Source: Sordaria brevicollis (taxonomy: Eukaryota > Ascomycota > Sordariomycetes > Sordariales > Sordariaceae). From it: a DNA stretch of 64,000 bases. How positions within the stretch are numbered: position 1 is the stretch's first letter; each line of letters starts with the position of its first letter. Positions 60,031 to 64,000 of this stretch are shown here, piece after piece. A program made the translations under genes and the position numbers. The stretch lies in NCBI GenBank assembly GCA_033439795.1, contig JAUTDP010000007.1:3286001-3350000 (forward strand). The letters run 5' to 3'. The notes under the pieces were generated by a model. The model was given only the letters and a program-made list of their open reading frames with translations, was not told the DNA's origin and ran no database searches.

Positions 60031-63000
60031 CTTTAAAAGGATAATTAATAACGCTAAAATATATAATAAAATTTATAAATAATATAATCTAATAGAAAAT
60101 TTAAGAGATAAAACGAGGTTATTTCGTTTTTAATTTTATTTCCTAAGACCTCCTTCCTTCCTAATTCTAATTTATTCCTTATATTCTTTACCCCTTACTA
60201 TTCTTTACGCTTCTAAATACAATTTACAATTATTAATTATTATTATATTTTTTCGTATTTAATTATTAAAATATTTTATTTAACCTTTTATATATTATAT
60301 TAATAAATATTTTCAATCCCTATAACGTATTGCAAACGGCCTTTAGGTCTTTAATTTATTATTTATTTCGCGGGTAAATTTCGTTTTCTACCTTCTATTA
60401 TTTACGCTTTTAAATACAACTTACGGATATTAATTTATTATTTTGTATTACCGTTTAATTATTAAAATACTTTATTTAACTTTTCGCTAATTACGTTACG
60501 GATATTTCGGTATTTTTAACGTATTGCGAACGACCCCTAGATTTTTAATTTATTATTCGTTTCGTAAATAAGTTTATCGAACGGAATAATAAATATATTA
60601 TTATAAAAGATATTTTTAAGGATAGTAATATAAATATTATTATCTTTAATATATAAATATTTTATTATTTACGTTTAATAACTTCGTTTAATTTATATTT
60701 TTAATAACCGAACGATTCTAATAGCTATTAATCCTACGAGGATATTAAATCTAAAAGTCGGGATATTAACGATTATTTAAAAAAAAGAAAATAGAAACAA
60801 TATACGGTAATAAATTACCCGCGGGTAATAATAATTTCGATAATTTATACCCTTATAAGAATAAGCGAAATACCGGTTAAAAATTTAAATTAACGAAGGG
60901 ATTTAATTAAATTAATTAAATAAATAATATTTAATTTATTATAGTAATTATATTAACGCTTCGAAAGTAAAGAAATTTATTCCTACTTTTTAATACTCCG
61001 GATAATTTTCCTTTCTATTATATTATAAAAAGGAATTTTAAAATTTATAACGTTTAAATTCCTATTAAACGCGTATAGGTCGTTTGCGAAATTCGCTTCC
61101 TAAAAATAAAACTAAATTCCGAAAATTTATATTTAATTCCGTATAATATAATTTTAAAACTCTTCGACTTTAAGGTATTAAAAATAATTAAATTTAAATT
61201 TTATTATTAATCTACTATTTTAATAATTTTTTTTTCGGAATACCCTTTAAATAACCGACGGCCGAAAAATTATTAATTTTAATTATAAATTTATTTCGAA
61301 ATTAAAGCGTTCGACCTCCTTTACGCGGATGAATTTTCTATATTTAATAACGTTATAATACGCTTTACGATTTAAATTATTCTCCGGGAAAAATAAATAG
61401 GATATATAATTAATTATATACCGAAAATTCTATTTATACCCGGGACCCCGTTTTTATTATATAAAGCCTTTATCACCTAACCTTCGTTTACCGGACGGGT
61501 AATATTATTTAAAATTAAAATTATTAAAAATAAAATTAGGGGTAATAAAGAAGTAAATTAAAAGGATATAATAATTTTATTTAATAATTATTTAAAATAC
61601 CCCGTTATAATAATATTTAAAAATATATTAAATAAAATAATTATTAGCGGGACGTATAATAATTAATAATATTCTAAATAAATATTTCGAATTCTTCCTT
61701 TAGGATAGAAGAATTGTATCCCAATTTATAATAATTTAATTTTATAGGCTTTATAATATTTACCGGATTAACTTAAATTAAAACCGAAAAACGAATTTTT
61801 AATAAATAAAATTCACTTCCTATTTTATCCTTTACTTTATTTATAGCCGGGGAATATAAAAGAATTAAATAAGCCCCCCGCCCTTATAAATAAAAAATTA
61901 TACTATATATTAATATATTTAAATATTTACGCGTTATAGTAATATATTATTTAAATTCGTTCGTAATATATAAATCTTTATTACGATAAATAATATTAAT
62001 TAAAAGATTTATACGTTAGAGCGAAATAAAGGGCCCTATATATTATTAATTTATTTATAAAAATTAAAATTAAAAATAAATAAATTAATAAAATAAAATA
62101 ATATATTTATAAAGAGAATTCTCGTTTTTATTAATATATAATTACGCGTATTATTTTTAAAGATTGGTAAATATCGCGTAGAGGCACTTTAAAACGTAAA
62201 ATTTTAAAATATAATATTATAAAATATAATATACGTTTTCGAAGTTAAATTGGACGTAAGAACTCTTATTATACGGGCGGAAATTAAAATAATATTCGAC
62301 TAATATATTAAATTAAAGGCGGGGATATTAGGAGAGGGTAAAATGCTTTAATTTCGGTATAAGTAGGATAATATATAATAATTTAAAGAGAGTGTATTTT
62401 TTATATTTATTATACTATTTCGATATTATTTAGTTTATACGTTAATAAAATATAAAGGATTTATTTTAAATCCTATATTAATAGTGTATAATTTATATAT
62501 AAATATAATATAAATTATATTTTTCTTTCGTTTAAATTCTTCGATAATTATTTTCCTCCTTTCTTATAACTTTTATACGCCGTAATAATAACGTATATTA
62601 AAAATAAAAACTTTTAATTACTCTAGTCTTTACGTAATAAATATACCCTTAAAATTAAAAAGTAAATAATATATATTTAATATCGTTTAATTTATTTTAA
62701 TAATTATACCCCCAATTCCTTACGCTACCGGCCTTATACTGCTTCTATATAGGTTATAATTTAAATAATTTTCACTCTCCCCTTAAAGGTTAATATCGAA
62801 ACTATTAAATTTATTACTATATAATATATTTACGTTTAATTCTATAAATAACCTTCTACCCCTATTATTTTTAAAGATATATTAACCTTTAATTATATAG
62901 CGGGTATAAAGTTGAATAAATAAATTTACTATCGATAATTTAATATAAGTAATAACGTTTATAAATTCCCTCCCGGCCTTAATATAAATATATTCGAAAC

Positions 63001-64000
63001 GGTCTTTTAGGTAAATATTGCGAAGGTATATAAATAAAAAGCGGGATTAATTATAGAATTATAAATTATAAAAGATTTACAAAAGTAGGTTAAATACTTA
63101 TATTATATTATATATCGTTTTTTTAATAAGATTTATAAGGTTATATACAATTATATTTATATTTATCCTAAAGATTATTAAAATTTAAATAAGTTTAACG
63201 TTTCGTAGTTAAAATATTATAATTTCCGGTAATTAGCGGACGGATAATAATAATATAATAATTATAATATTTTACTATAATTAGAATAAGGGTACGAAAT
63301 AGTAATATATAAAAAGGGATATACTATATAATATTATTTAAATTAAAATATATTCGCGAACTATTTTAATTTAAATAATATTAGGCTATATTTAGAATTA
63401 TTAAAATTCGATTAATTACTTTAATTTGAATAATATTTTAATAATTATAAAATTTGTAAGGAAGGTTATTATTTAATTAATATATATATTTATAGAGGCG
63501 CCTATCGTTTATTATATTTAGATTTTCGATTTACTATTATATAAGCGGAACGCCGAATAGGTTTGGGCGAGGAAGCGAGCGTTAAAGCCGCGGTAATATA
63601 TAAAACCGAATTAGGCCGATTTATAATAAAAGTAGGCCGAATTTAATTATTTCTACTATTTATAATATTAATAATATAAGTATTTTTATACTTATTCGGT
63701 TACGTAACCGATATTATATATAATTTAATATATTTAATTACGAAGTCGGTACTATATTATTCTAAATATTTTTAATTATTTAATATCGGTATATTTATAA
63801 TAAAATATAAAATCGTTTATATTAATACCCTTTATTTCCCAATTATAAAGTATATTATTTATTAATATACTTCGGGCGAAATAATAACGAAATAAAATAA
63901 TTGGAAATTTATATTTAAAATTATAAACGTAAATATAATTTATATTAGGAAGAAATTCTCGAATTAAGTTAGGAATAATCCTTTTTTATTAATAATAATT
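60031..64000. other. AT-rich tail, no assigned gene
   Basis: 4 kb of RIP-type sequence running off the right edge. I found a degenerate direct duplication (60199-60572) and a 14-bp palindrome near 63.7 kb but no gene I could name on either strand. Confidence 0.45.
60199..60572. repeat. Two degenerate direct repeats, about 196 bp apart
   Basis: The stretch from 60199 and that from 60395 share a series of blocks in the same order (CTATT-TTTACGCTT-TAAATACAA, TTTAATTATTAAAATA, AACGTATTGC-AACG and TTTCG-GTAAAT). They look like a tandem duplication that has diverged by mutation. Confidence 0.65.

Larger units (their letters stand above)
23470..64000. other. RIP-hypermutated AT-rich block
   Basis: From about 23.47 kb to the right edge the sequence is dominated by A and T, with CpA and TpG scarce and TpA abundant. 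Frames that otherwise make sense are broken by TAA and TAG at positions where CAA, CAG or TGG would fit the protein context. Together this is what repeat-induced point mutation leaves. Islands of normal composition survive at the LTR ends, the inverted repeats and 26454-26600. It could be pericentromeric, subtelomeric or an interstitial repeat island; the window does not decide. Confidence 0.9.

Noticed and set aside
23470..64000. Mitochondrial DNA insertion as an explanation of the AT-rich block
   Set aside because: It contains LTR retrotransposons with target duplications and RIP-type stop patterns; no mitochondrial genes recognised.

Overview
The window looks like nuclear DNA of a filamentous ascomycete (Pezizomycotina, probably Sordariomycetes; I cannot name the species). 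The reasons are short 50-100 nt introns with GTA.../CTAAC/AG signals, compact single-copy genes of fungal type (RPP1, MED8, MPDU1-like, choline-sulfatase-like), and a sharp change at about 23.47 kb into about 40 kb of extremely AT-rich DNA. In that DNA CpA and TpG are scarce, and old coding frames are broken almost only at codons that C-to-T or G-to-A changes can turn into stops. That is the signature of repeat-induced point mutation (RIP).

Left part, 1-23.3 kb, ordinary euchromatin. In order: a small zinc-ribbon protein (-), RNase P subunit RPP1 (+), a secreted Thr/Ser-rich protein (-), tRNA-Cys(GCA) (+), a GFA/CENP-V-fold protein (-), an acyltransferase-3 membrane protein (-), an F-box/2EXR-like protein (-), Mediator subunit 8 (-), an interrupted tRNA-like gene (+), a choline-sulfatase-type sulfatase (-) with a 194-bp MITE-like inverted repeat in its upstream region, and an MPDU1/Lec35-like PQ-loop protein (-). 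I worked out intron positions from frame and splice signals for six of these genes. Several long spacers hold no gene I can support.

Right part, 23.4-64 kb, a degenerate mobile-element block. It opens with a 3.1-kb DNA transposon with about 98-bp terminal inverted repeats (23356-26453), starting only 160 bp upstream of the MPDU1-like start codon. Next comes an old, large plus-strand locus that I read as three decayed genes: a DUF6589-like protein (about 26.94-44.7 kb), a SNF2-family ATPase (about 46.5-49.5 kb), and an unrecognised long ORF carrying four 78-bp (26-codon) tandem repeats (about 49.56-60.0 kb). Three complete copies of one chromodomain-bearing Ty3/Gypsy retrotransposon (7239, 7255 and 7254 bp; LTRs 253-255 bp) are inserted into this locus. 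Each has a perfect 5-bp target-site duplication (ATTTT, GATAA, AAAAT). Removing each insert with one duplication copy restores the interrupted reading frame of the host gene. This nested arrangement is the main discovery in the window.

The layout gives a relative history: a multi-gene locus, possibly itself a large mobile element, was invaded three times by one chromovirus, and the block was mutated by RIP. The outermost 100-200 bp of each retrotransposon, and the inverted-repeat tips of the DNA transposon, are clearly less mutated than their interiors. The AT-rich block runs off the right edge, so I cannot say whether it is centromeric, subtelomeric or an interstitial island.
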